5,301 bases of DNA from positions 1 through 5,301 of the forward strand of contig JAGQIY010001435.1 of NCBI GenBank assembly GCA_020430865.1, read 5' to 3'. Shown here piece after piece: positions 1 through 5,295 of the stretch. The translations under genes were made by a program, and so were the position numbers. The first letter of the stretch is position 1. Each line of letters begins with the position of its first letter. The DNA comes from Myxococcales bacterium (lineage in GTDB: Bacteria; Myxococcota; Polyangia; Polyangiales; Polyangiaceae). The notes under the pieces were generated by a model, which made no database searches, was not told the DNA's origin, and saw nothing but the letters and a program-made list of their open reading frames with translations.

Positions 1-558
1 ACCACGGCTGGGGCTGAGGCCCGCCGACTGGCCGTCTGGACACGGTCGGCGACACACCACGCAGGCGTCCAGTTCTGGCGCCCAGCCGAGGCAGCGGCAG
101 AGTTCGAAGCCGAACTCGGCCAGCAGGCGTGGCGCGCGCTCGGGCGGAGCGCGATCGAGGGCGTCGAGCAGGCCACCGCACGCGTGCCAGACGCCCGGCT
201 CCGGGGTTCGCGCGGGCAGGCTGTGTCGAACCCAGGCGAGCCCTCTCCCCGCCAGCTCCAAGTTCTCGAGGTGCCTGACGATCCCGACCCGGGGCAGCTG
301 CACGCTGGCTTCGCGCAGGACCCCCAGCTCGACGTCGGTGCCTCGGTCGTCGAACTCCAGGCTCAGCTGATGAAACGGCTCGAGTGCTCCACCGAAGCGC
401 TTGCGACTCTTGCGGGCCGCGCGCGCGATCACACTGATACGCCCATAGTCCCGCGTGAAGAACTGCAGGATCAAGTCCGCTTCACCCAGCACACGCGAGC
501 TCAGCAGCAGGCCGCTGCTGCGGCGAGCGGTGTGGCTCCTCGAACGGCGCGCCGCCAC
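1..558 (-). CDS. recO: DNA repair protein RecO, N-terminal 186 codons (cut by left window edge)
   Basis: RecO works with RecF and RecR in recombinational repair, helping RecA load on SSB-coated single-stranded DNA. The visible product begins VAARRSRSHT and soon shows the family's N-terminal OB-fold signature, GLLLSSRVLGEADLILQFFT (residues 16-35), then DYGRISVIARAARKSRKRFG (37-56), matching the usual 'GE-D-I...T...G-----ArGarr-k---g' pattern. Further on comes LLAEFGFELCRCLGW (145-159) and then C166-VV-C169, the first half of the RecO zinc site; the second Cys pair would lie beyond position 1. The start is GTG at 558: an in-frame stop lies at 571-573, no other start codon lies between them, and a Shine-Dalgarno GGGAG (566-570, complement) sits 7 bases upstream. 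The N-terminus has about 10 extra Arg/Ser-rich residues before the OB fold. It is the last visible gene of the leftward cluster, separated from the RodZ-like gene by 278 bases. The family assignment is secure; the C-terminus is unseen. Confidence 0.9.
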   Translation of the reverse strand, partial: MAARRSRSHTARRSSGLLLSSRVLGEADLILQFFTRDYGRISVIARAARKSRKRFGGALEPFHQLSLEFDDRGTDVELGVLREASVQLPRVGIVRHLENLELAGRGLAWVRHSLPARTPEPGVWHACGGLLDALDRAPPERAPRLLAEFGFELCRCLGWAPELDACVVCRRPCPDGQSAGLSPSRG

Positions 559-836
559 TAGTCGTCTCCCTCACCCGCGCGGTTTCCGCGGGACAACCCT
601 GACTCGGAACCAGGAACGCGCGCCGCCATGCCCCGATCCCTGAAGCCAGGCCTTGCGGGGCGGAAGTCCCTGGACGCCGAACGCGGAGTTCGCTCTCGTC
701 CGTCGCCCCGCGTGTCGGGCGACGAGACGCCTTGCCCATTTCCTCCCGGAACCTGCCGCTGGGTCTCCCGCGGCCACCAGCACCCCGCACGACAAGCGGG
801 CGCGAGCGTGGCGGCGCTGCCGCTCACGACCCGCCC
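559..836. other. Intergenic stretch between the rodZ-like gene and recO, no convincing gene
   Basis: This 278-base stretch is the largest gene-free interval in an otherwise tight cluster. All three minus-strand frames give Arg/Gly/Pro-rich translations with no recognisable motif, and none resembles the periplasmic beta domain that the RodZ-like protein lacks. One minus-strand frame stays open from 827 to 558 and its TAG overlaps the recO GTG (TAGTG), but its third codon positions are less GC-biased than those of a typical gene here. Small inverted repeats occur at 574-592 (6-bp arms, just upstream of the recO ribosome binding site), 678-692 (CGAAC/GTTCG) and 784-800 (CCCGC/GCGGG). None is followed by a T tract, so none is a classical terminator. 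The stretch probably holds a recO promoter or leader, but I see no strong -35/-10 pair. Confidence 0.5.
574..592 (-). repeat. Inverted repeat just upstream of the recO ribosome binding site
   Basis: CCCGCG at 574-579 and CGCGGG at 587-592 form a perfect 6-bp stem with a 7-base loop. In the leftward transcript this hairpin would end 3 bases before the GGGAG ribosome binding site (566-570) of recO. It lacks a U tract, so it is not a Rho-independent terminator. An effect on recO translation or mRNA stability is possible but is inference only; GC-rich sequence produces such stems by chance. Confidence 0.3.
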
Positions 837-1307
837 TCAGCCACGGAACCGCGAGAAACCCGCGGGCAAAGCGCTCTTCGAGCCGAGATCTATAGGAGAT
901 CCGACCCGCGAGAGCTCCTGTGGCACGTCGTGTTCCCTGGGCTTGAGCACGATGCTCAGGGCGAGGGTGAACAGGATGAGCAACAGCACGAAGGCGATCG
1001 CGACGCCGAAGCGGCGGCTCCTCCCGGAACCACCAGGGCTGGTCAGCGGAAGCGGAGTCACCCAGGCCACCTTGCGGCTAGCGGTGTAGCGCGCGAGCAC
1101 CTCGTCCGGCTCCAGATCCAGGGCGCGTGCGTAGGACTTCAAGAAGCCACGAACGAAGACTTCGCCGGGCAGCTCGTCGAACTGATCTGCCTCGATCCGT
1201 TCGACGCTGAGCACAGGCACACGCGTAGCTCTCGAAATCTCTTCGAGGCTTATATTCCGCGCTTCTCGTGCCTTGCGCAGAAACTGTCCGACGCTCTCCG
1301 ACTCCAT
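837..1307 (-). CDS. Short RodZ-like protein: HTH_25 domain plus one membrane helix, no periplasmic beta domain
   Basis: This gene encodes a 156-residue bitopic protein. Residues 1-75 form the Xre-type helix-turn-helix domain typical of RodZ: MESESVGQFLRKARE, then ISLEEISRATRVPVLSVERI (19-38), DELPGEVFVRGFLKSYARAL (44-63) and the D-LEPDEVL-Y ending. A basic linker (GRSRR) precedes a membrane helix at about 100-121 (GVAIAFVLLLILFTLALSIV). Only about 35 residues follow, ending FSRFRG and then TGA. RodZ binds MreB through this HTH domain in the cytoplasm and helps the elongation machinery set cell shape; full-length RodZ also has a periplasmic beta domain (DUF4115), which is absent here. ATG 1307 is chosen because it begins the domain as in homologues; an in-frame GTG at 1367 would overlap the upstream gene. 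No ribosome binding site is seen, and the gap to the TPR gene's stop is only 16 bases, suggesting translational coupling. It could instead be a related HTH membrane protein with a role other than MreB binding. Confidence 0.8.
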   Translation of the reverse strand: MESESVGQFLRKAREARNISLEEISRATRVPVLSVERIEADQFDELPGEVFVRGFLKSYARALDLEPDEVLARYTASRKVAWVTPLPLTSPGGSGRSRRFGVAIAFVLLLILFTLALSIVLKPREHDVPQELSRVGSPIDLGSKSALPAGFSRFRG

Positions 1308-1323
1308 CTGGCGGTGGGCGAGC

Positions 1324-2214
1324 CTACTCCATGTTTCCAAGGAGCGCGCTGCAATCTTTCCCGGCACGGGTGCGCTTCGAGAGCTTCATGCACTGCTCCA
1401 AATCCGTGCGCGCGTCCGACTGACGCTTGAGTCGAAGGCGCACCCGAGCGCGCCCGAGCCACGCCTCTTGGAGCCCCCGACACGCGTCGTGCTCACTCTC
1501 GAGCGCAGCGCTGTACGCTCCCTCGGCGGCAGTGTAGTCGCGCTTCTTCTCGAACGCCTCGCCCAGGCGGTAGCTGCCAACGCAGAAGTCGGGTTGCGCC
1601 GCGATGCTGCGCTGGAGCGCGTCGATCGCTGGCTCGAGTTTGCCCCATTCGAGGTAGGCCCAGCCCAGGTTTCCCCAAGCCTTTTCGGGGCTCTGGTAGA
1701 GGATGTCCTCGGTCAACGGCTTCAGCACCTCGACAGCCTTCGCGTACTGCTTGCGATGCACCAGCACCACACCCAGGGTGTTCTTCGCGTCTCGGAAGTC
1801 CTTGTCGTGAGCGATGGCGAGGCGCGCGTACTTCTCCGCCTCGGCTAAACGACACTCGTTCGGATCCGCTTCCCCGCTCTCTGCCGAGGCGCAGAATTGC
1901 AGATAGATCAGGCTCACGAGATGCGCGGCTTCGGCGTTCTCCGAGTCGAGTTCTACTGCGCCCAGCGCGTGCTCCAGCGCCGCGCGTGGCTGACCGCGGC
2001 TCAGCCACAGGTCGCGGGCGACGTCGTACTCCGACTGCGACCGCTTCGCATCGTCCGCCGTCGCCGGGCCGCTGGACCCCGGGCAGCCGCTCAGCGCCAG
2101 GACGGCCACGAGGCAGCCGCAGAGGGTGCCCAGGAGAGCGACACCGGACCTCACCCCCAAACCCCCACTCAGACGCGGCGGAGTCGACGAGGAGTGATGT
2201 GAGGAGGTGAACAT
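1324..2214 (-). CDS. TPR-repeat lipoprotein, PilF/PilW/Tgl-like
   Basis: This gene encodes a 296-residue predicted lipoprotein. A hydrophobic segment (VALLGTLCGCLVAVLALSGC, 25-44) ends in an LSGC lipobox, so Cys44 is the likely lipidated residue. About six tetratricopeptide repeats follow: roughly 62-95, 97-140 (with an insert 106-122), 142-174, 177-210 (AWGNLGWAYLEWGKLEPAID is the clearest), 212-243 and 249-281. Six TPRs behind a lipobox is the architecture of PilF/PilW and of Myxococcus Tgl, the outer-membrane pilotins that assemble the type IV pilus secretin PilQ. The gene lies directly upstream of a RodZ-like gene, as pilF does in gammaproteobacteria. ATG 2214 has GAAGG 6 bases upstream (2221-2225, complement), which supports it. 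It gives an unusually long 24-residue pre-hydrophobic region; an in-frame GTG at 2154 would give a more ordinary signal peptide. Six cysteines lie after the lipobox; C107 and C121 flank the insert and could form a disulfide. The lipoprotein and TPR calls are firm; the pilus role is inference. Confidence 0.85.
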   Translation of the reverse strand: MFTSSHHSSSTPPRLSGGLGVRSGVALLGTLCGCLVAVLALSGCPGSSGPATADDAKRSQSEYDVARDLWLSRGQPRAALEHALGAVELDSENAEAAHLVSLIYLQFCASAESGEADPNECRLAEAEKYARLAIAHDKDFRDAKNTLGVVLVHRKQYAKAVEVLKPLTEDILYQSPEKAWGNLGWAYLEWGKLEPAIDALQRSIAAQPDFCVGSYRLGEAFEKKRDYTAAEGAYSAALESEHDACRGLQEAWLGRARVRLRLKRQSDARTDLEQCMKLSKRTRAGKDCSALLGNME

Positions 2215-2225
2215 GCGATGCCTTC

Positions 2226-2236
2226 GCGCTTAGCGC
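2226..2236. repeat. 11-base palindrome GCGCT-T-AGCGC upstream of the TPR gene
   Basis: This is a perfect inverted repeat with 5-base arms and a 1-base centre, lying 12 to 22 bases upstream of ATG 2214. It overlaps the possible -10 element on the minus strand. It does not resemble the Crp (TGTGA-N6-TCACA) or Fnr (TTGAT-N4-ATCAA) consensus. It could be an operator, but an 11-base palindrome is weak evidence on its own. Confidence 0.25.
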
Positions 2237-2255
2237 ACGCCCCACAACCCGTCAA
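2227..2255 (-). promoter_or_regulatory. Possible sigma-70 promoter for the TPR lipoprotein gene
   Basis: On the minus strand, TTGACG (2255-2250) is a 5/6 match to the -35 consensus and is followed after exactly 17 bases by TAAGCG (2232-2227), a poor -10. Transcription would start near 2220, which leaves almost no leader before ATG 2214. It would suit the alternative GTG start at 2154 better. The weak -10 keeps confidence low. Confidence 0.25.
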
Positions 2256-2271
2256 CGCATGTCCAGTAGTT

Positions 2272-2988
2272 CTAGCGCCGGGGCTCGGGGGCCATGCCGC
2301 GGATCTGATCCTTCACTCCCAGCAAGCTGTAGAGCTCGCGCAGCGCTTCGGCGTCGGGGATCTCGATGCTCTCGTCCACGATGCTGACGTAGCCCGCCTC
2401 GCGCAGCTGCTGCACGGTGCGCTTCACGGTGTCCACGTCGAGGCCGACCCGCACCGACAAATCCAGCGGGGAAACGCTGAGGTTCACGCTGCCCTCGGCG
2501 CTGCCTCGACTGCCCAGGGCGTGCTGAGCCTGCTTCAGCAGGGCGACCACCACCTTGGACTGGGAGTCCCGCAACATCAGGATCTCGATCTGGTCCTCGG
2601 CGTCCCGCAGGCGACGGATCAGCTGGTGCAGCACGCGCGTCCCGACGGCTGGGTTGGAGCTAAGCACGTGCTGGAAGGTGTCATGGTCCAGCGCCAACAC
2701 GGCGCCATCGCTGAGCGCGACCGCGGTGGAGTTCCGGGGCGCGCCCTGGAGCAGCGCCGACTCACCGAACAGATCTCCTGGGCGCACCACGCGCAGGCTG
2801 CGCTCCACCGCGCCCACCCGCTTGATCAGTCGCACCCTGCCCTCCTGGAGCAGGAACGCATGAGTCGCCGGATCTCCTTCGCTGAAGATCACCTCACCCG
2901 CGCTGAAGCGCCGCCCAAACCTGGCGAGCAGCCGCTCCTGATCCAGCACGTCCGTTGCTCCATCCATTGGCACGGATGCTACGAGCAA
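2272..2988 (-). CDS. Crp/Fnr-family transcriptional regulator
   Basis: This 238-residue protein has the full Crp/Fnr layout. The N-terminal cyclic-nucleotide-binding fold spans about 15-115, with RFSAGEVIFSEGDPATHAFL (27-46), the QEGRVRLIKR strand (48-57) and a cassette FGESALLQGAPRNST (74-88) in which E76 and R85 correspond to Crp Glu72 and Arg82. The dimerisation helix follows at about 113-155. A C-terminal winged HTH lies at about 170-210, with LSVRVGLDVDTVKRTVQQLR (177-196) as helix-turn-helix. There is no Fnr-type N-terminal cysteine cluster, so an oxygen-sensing Fe-S role is unlikely. Conserved Glu and Arg allow cyclic-nucleotide binding, but the R-N-S in place of R-S/T-A leaves the ligand uncertain. 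The TTG start at 2988 is chosen because GGAG (2995-2998, complement) lies 6 bases upstream; ATG 2967 has no such site. It sits 50 bases downstream of tsaB and 57 upstream of the TPR gene. Its targets are unknown. Confidence 0.9.
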   Translation of the reverse strand: MLVASVPMDGATDVLDQERLLARFGRRFSAGEVIFSEGDPATHAFLLQEGRVRLIKRVGAVERSLRVVRPGDLFGESALLQGAPRNSTAVALSDGAVLALDHDTFQHVLSSNPAVGTRVLHQLIRRLRDAEDQIEILMLRDSQSKVVVALLKQAQHALGSRGSAEGSVNLSVSPLDLSVRVGLDVDTVKRTVQQLREAGYVSIVDESIEIPDAEALRELYSLLGVKDQIRGMAPEPRR

Positions 2989-3038
2989 ACCTCACTCCAA
3001 ACCAAGCACCGTGGCATGGGGAGTGGTCCGCCGGGCGT

Positions 3039-3683
3039 TCACCCCAGCGGGCTCGGAGGCAGATCGGGCTTGATGGCGTCCGCCGCGCGCACGTAGAGGG
3101 GTTCGAAGGGGCTCGCGTCCCGACCGAGCGCCAGCTCCGCGACCTGAGCCGCAGCGGGCAGATCGTGGATCGGCGCCTCGAGACCAAGCTCCCGCGCTGG
3201 CTCTCCCAGCCAGACGGGCTCACCGTCGACGTGAGTGGCGACCCACGAGGCCACGTCCTCGCGCGCGAGCGCGACGGCGGCGCCAAGCGCCACGTCTCCG
3301 GGATCAAAGGCTTGAAGGAACAGCTCCCCTCGTCGTGCGTCGATCAGAGCCACTCGCAGCTCGCCCCGAGCAACCCACGCCAGCGCCTCGAGGGAGCCGA
3401 CCCCGACGAGCGGTCGCCCGAGCCCGAGCGCGATGCCCTGAGCCAGGGCGATGCCCACACGCAGGCCGGTGAACGAACCAGGGCCGATGCCGACACCCAG
3501 CCGGTCGATGCTGGTCCGGGACCACCCGACCTCCGTCATGCACCGCTCCAGCAGCTTCGGCAGCTGCTCCCCGTGCGCGTTCGGGACCTCGTGTCGCTGC
3601 TCGAGGAGCAGCTGGTCTCCCTCCCACAGGGCACACGACCCGCGGCGGGTGGAGGTCTCGAAGGCCAGGACTCGCTGAGGCAC
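3039..3683 (-). CDS. tsaB: tRNA threonylcarbamoyladenosine biosynthesis protein TsaB
   Basis: TsaB (YeaZ) is the non-catalytic partner of TsaD. With TsaC and TsaE these make t6A at position 37 of tRNAs that read ANN codons, in the cytoplasm. With GTG 3683 the product is 214 residues, close to the usual length (about 230 in E. coli). Diagnostic segments are RVLAFETSTRRGS (4-16, the ASKHA phosphate-1-like strand), H37-GEQL (37-41), GVGIGPGSFTGLRVGIALAQ (63-82, the hallmark TsaB motif), GVGSLEALA, and a C-terminal PLYVRAADAIKP stretch. The GTG start places the ETS motif at the expected distance from the N-terminus but has no visible ribosome binding site. An in-frame ATG at 3767 would add 28 residues of non-family sequence and overlap the divergent phosphatase gene, so it is less likely. 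It heads the leftward gene cluster. Function is secure; the start is less so. Confidence 0.93.
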   Translation of the reverse strand: MPQRVLAFETSTRRGSCALWEGDQLLLEQRHEVPNAHGEQLPKLLERCMTEVGWSRTSIDRLGVGIGPGSFTGLRVGIALAQGIALGLGRPLVGVGSLEALAWVARGELRVALIDARRGELFLQAFDPGDVALGAAVALAREDVASWVATHVDGEPVWLGEPARELGLEAPIHDLPAAAQVAELALGRDASPFEPLYVRAADAIKPDLPPSPLG

Positions 3684-3732
3684 GGCGGGGCGTCTAGCAC
3701 ACTCGCCGTCCCCAGGTGTATCGTGTCGGGTC
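3684..3732. promoter_or_regulatory. 49-base divergent intergenic region between tsaB and the PP2C gene
   Basis: Both starts must be served from this short interval or from inside the neighbouring coding regions. On the plus strand TGTATCGT (3717-3724) contains TATCGT (3719-3724), a 4/6 match to a -10, with a weak AGCACA (3696-3701) 17 bases upstream. A start point near 3731 would make the phosphatase mRNA leaderless or nearly so, consistent with the absence of a ribosome binding site before GTG 3733. No good promoter is seen for the tsaB side. This is inference from weak matches. Confidence 0.3.
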
Positions 3733-5058
3733 GTGACGCTGATCGTGCCCCACTTCGACTTCCGCATCGATTTCGGGGTCGCGGAAGACCAGGGACGACG
3801 CCGGGAAACGCTCGAGGACGCGCACCTGGTGTTGCCCGAGATCTCGCTGTTCGCAGTGGCGGACGGGATGGGCGGTCACGCAGGGGGTGAGGTTGCTGCC
3901 GCGCTGGCCCTGGCAGAAGTCGAGGCGTCGATTCGAGGTGGGCGCGCCCAGCGCATCATCCAGGCCTACGTCTCGAAGCCAGGCCTCGACGCCAGGCGAC
4001 GCGTCTTCGCCTGCCTGAAGCAGGCGGTCGAGCGGGCCAATCGGCGTGTGCGCGAGGAAGCCACCAAGCGCCCGGAACTGACCGGCATGGGGACGACGCT
4101 CGACGTCGCCTGGCTCGCCCGGGATCGCGCCTTCCTCGCACACGCCGGAGACGGCCGCATGTACCTGGCGCGGGCCAACGCGATGCTACAGGTGACTCAG
4201 GACCACGCGCAGCTCGAGTCCCTCAAGGCGAGCGGCGCCGTGCACTCCGGCGCGAAGGCGAGCGCGCAGAACCGCCTCCTCAATGCGGTCGGACTGCAAG
4301 ACACGGTCACCGTAGACACCCTGTTCGTGGAGCTCGATCGCGGGGACCGGCTGCTGTTGTGCAGTGATGGCGTCCACGGACAGATCGAGAGCGAAGCGCG
4401 CCTCGCCGAACTGGTGCGACGAGGCCAGCCCAGCAAGGCCGCCCTGGCACTGGTCGACGCCGCGGGCGTGATCGGCCGGGACAACTCCACCGCGGTCGTG
4501 ATCGCGGTGAGCGAGCGCTTCGTGCGCCGCCCGGGCAGCGACCGTGGGCTGGCGGCGCGCGACCTCGAAGGTGCCCGCTCGAGTCCGCTGCTGAGTGGGA
4601 TGCCGCTCCCGCAGGTGCTGGCGACGCTGTCGGCCGGCGTCGAGATCGAGCTGGAGCAGGGCGAGATCGTCCCCCGAGCGGTGACGAACGATCTGGTCGC
4701 CTACATCGTGCTGGAAGGTATCGTGCGTTACCCCGAAGGACGCGAGGTCGGCGCCGGCGCGCTCTTGTTTCCAGAGTCCCTCGTCGAAGTGAACAGCCGC
4801 GATGCGCTGCCAAAGGTGCGCTCCGACGCGCGCCTGCTGCGGCTGCGCGCCGATGACTTCCAGGAGATCTGCAGCGCCGATCCCGAGCTCGCCAGTCAGC
4901 TGTATCGACGCCTGGCGCGCCACCTGGCCCGCCTCGGCCCCCAGCGTGCCGGCGCCAAGGCAAACAAGACTCCGCTGCCGGCTCCACCCCCGGCTTCCGA
5001 GCGCATGGAAGTGTCCGTTCCGCCGCTGCCGTCGAGCCTCGGCCCCCGCAAGGCCTGA
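3733..5058 (+). CDS. PP2C-family Ser/Thr phosphatase with C-terminal degenerate cyclic-nucleotide-binding-like domain
   Basis: This 441-residue soluble protein has two parts. Residues about 11-261 are a PP2C (PPM) metal-dependent phosphatase, which removes phosphate from Ser/Thr and so opposes Hanks-type kinases. Seen are R24-ETLEDA (E28, D29), VADGMGGHAGGE (42-53, metal-binding D44), GMGTTL (118-123), AHAGDGRMYL (136-145), QDHAQ (156-160), CSDGVHG (210-216, D212) and GRDNSTAVVI (248-257, D250), so the metal-binding acidic residues are present. Residues about 283-401 resemble a Crp-type cNMP fold: SSPLLSGMPLPQVLATLS, GEIVPR...AYIVLEGIVRY, FPESLVEVNSRDALPKVRSD with E348 and R356, then LLRLRADDFQEICSADPELA and a final helix. 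The central beta-hairpin is short, and the cassette is degenerate. A Pro-rich, probably disordered tail follows (about 403-441). GTG 3733 has no ribosome binding site; GTG 3745 is an alternative. The gene is divergent from tsaB. The phosphatase call is firm; the second domain is recognised by eye. Confidence 0.9.
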   Translation: MTLIVPHFDFRIDFGVAEDQGRRRETLEDAHLVLPEISLFAVADGMGGHAGGEVAAALALAEVEASIRGGRAQRIIQAYVSKPGLDARRRVFACLKQAVERANRRVREEATKRPELTGMGTTLDVAWLARDRAFLAHAGDGRMYLARANAMLQVTQDHAQLESLKASGAVHSGAKASAQNRLLNAVGLQDTVTVDTLFVELDRGDRLLLCSDGVHGQIESEARLAELVRRGQPSKAALALVDAAGVIGRDNSTAVVIAVSERFVRRPGSDRGLAARDLEGARSSPLLSGMPLPQVLATLSAGVEIELEQGEIVPRAVTNDLVAYIVLEGIVRYPEGREVGAGALLFPESLVEVNSRDALPKVRSDARLLRLRADDFQEICSADPELASQLYRRLARHLARLGPQRAGAKANKTPLPAPPPASERMEVSVPPLPSSLGPRKA

Positions 5059-5112
5059 GCGGCGTCCCTCTCGAAGGCAGCGAGGAAAACGTCCGCGGTT
5101 GATCGATCGCTC

Positions 5113-5140
5113 TTGCAAAGGCAGAACATTCGACTACCTT
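5113..5140 (+). promoter_or_regulatory. Possible sigma-70 promoter for tRNA-Pro
   Basis: TTGCAA (5113-5118, 4/6 to the -35 consensus) is followed after 16 bases by TACCTT (5135-5140, only the first, second and last bases match the -10). It sits in a local AT-richer patch in the 162-base gap between the phosphatase gene and the tRNA. It would start a transcript near 5147, giving a leader of about 75 bases that RNase P would remove. I see no better candidate in the gap. Confidence 0.4.
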
Positions 5141-5177
5141 CCGCTCACCCTCGCTGGGACCTTCGAAATCGCAGACG

Positions 5178-5199
5178 AATTGCCGGTTTTCTGGCAGTT
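5178..5199 (+). repeat. Hairpin in the presumed tRNA-Pro leader
   Basis: AATTGCCGG (5178-5186) pairs with CTGGCAGTT (5191-5199) around a TTTT loop, giving a 9-bp stem. Two of the pairs are G-T. These are tolerated G-U wobbles in plus-strand RNA but would be C-A mismatches in a minus-strand RNA, so if the structure matters it is in the rightward transcript. No T tract follows, so it is not a standard terminator for the phosphatase gene. It ends 21 bases before the tRNA and could shape leader processing; that role is inference. Confidence 0.4.
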
Positions 5200-5220
5200 G
5201 GCGCGCGATCCGAAGGAGTC

Positions 5221-5295
5221 CGGGGCGTAGCGCAGTCTGGTTAGCGCACTTGACTGGGGGTCAAGGGGTCGATGGTTCGAATCCATTCGCCCCGA
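5221..5295 (+). tRNA. tRNA-Pro, anticodon GGG
   Basis: A complete 75-base cloverleaf is readable. The acceptor stem CGGGGCG (5221-5227) pairs perfectly with CGCCCCG (5288-5294). The D stem is GCGC/GCGC (5230-5233 and 5244-5247) around AGTCTGGTTA. The anticodon stem CTTGA/TCAAG (5249-5253 and 5261-5265) encloses CTGGGGG, with anticodon GGG at 5256-5258, reading CCC and CCU. The variable loop is GGGTC, and the T arm is GATGG-TTCGAAT-CCATT with one G-T pair. C1-G72 is the pair typical of bacterial tRNA-Pro and supports the identity. The discriminator is A5295. The next bases are CCG, so CCA is not encoded and must be added by nucleotidyltransferase. It is co-directional with the phosphatase gene but probably has its own promoter. 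Confidence 0.97.

Noticed and set aside
558..827. Small minus-strand gene between rodZ-like and recO
   Set aside because: The stop/start overlap with recO is attractive, but the product is Arg/Gly/Pro-rich without motifs, about a quarter of its codons end in A or T, and it has no clear ribosome binding site. It is kept as a finding, not as a gene.
732..1430. Plus-strand open frame of 232 codons opposite the RodZ-like gene
   Set aside because: It runs antisense to the HTH and membrane-helix coding sequence and shows no domain of its own.
2989..3038. Crp- or Fnr-type operator upstream of the regulator (autoregulation)
   Set aside because: No TGTGA/TCACA or TTGAT/ATCAA half-site pair is present in the 50-base interval.
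2218..3096. Plus-strand open frame of 292 codons opposite the Crp/Fnr gene
   Set aside because: It is a shadow of the Crp/Fnr coding frame, with no ribosome binding site or recognisable domain. The same reasoning removes the plus-strand frames at 2955-3890 and 1273-1848.
3684..3767. Longer TsaB starting at ATG 3767
   Set aside because: It would add 28 residues unlike the family, lacks a ribosome binding site and overlaps the start of the divergent phosphatase gene.
5059..5098. Rho-independent terminator after the phosphatase gene
   Set aside because: The only stem (CTCG/CGAG near 5069-5083) is 4 bp and is followed by AAAA rather than a T tract on the coding strand.
4186..5118. Long minus-strand open frame (310 codons) opposite the phosphatase gene
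   Set aside because: It is antisense to a clear PP2C-cNBD protein. Its translation is Arg/Gln/His-rich with no family motif. High-GC sequence keeps the opposite frame open.
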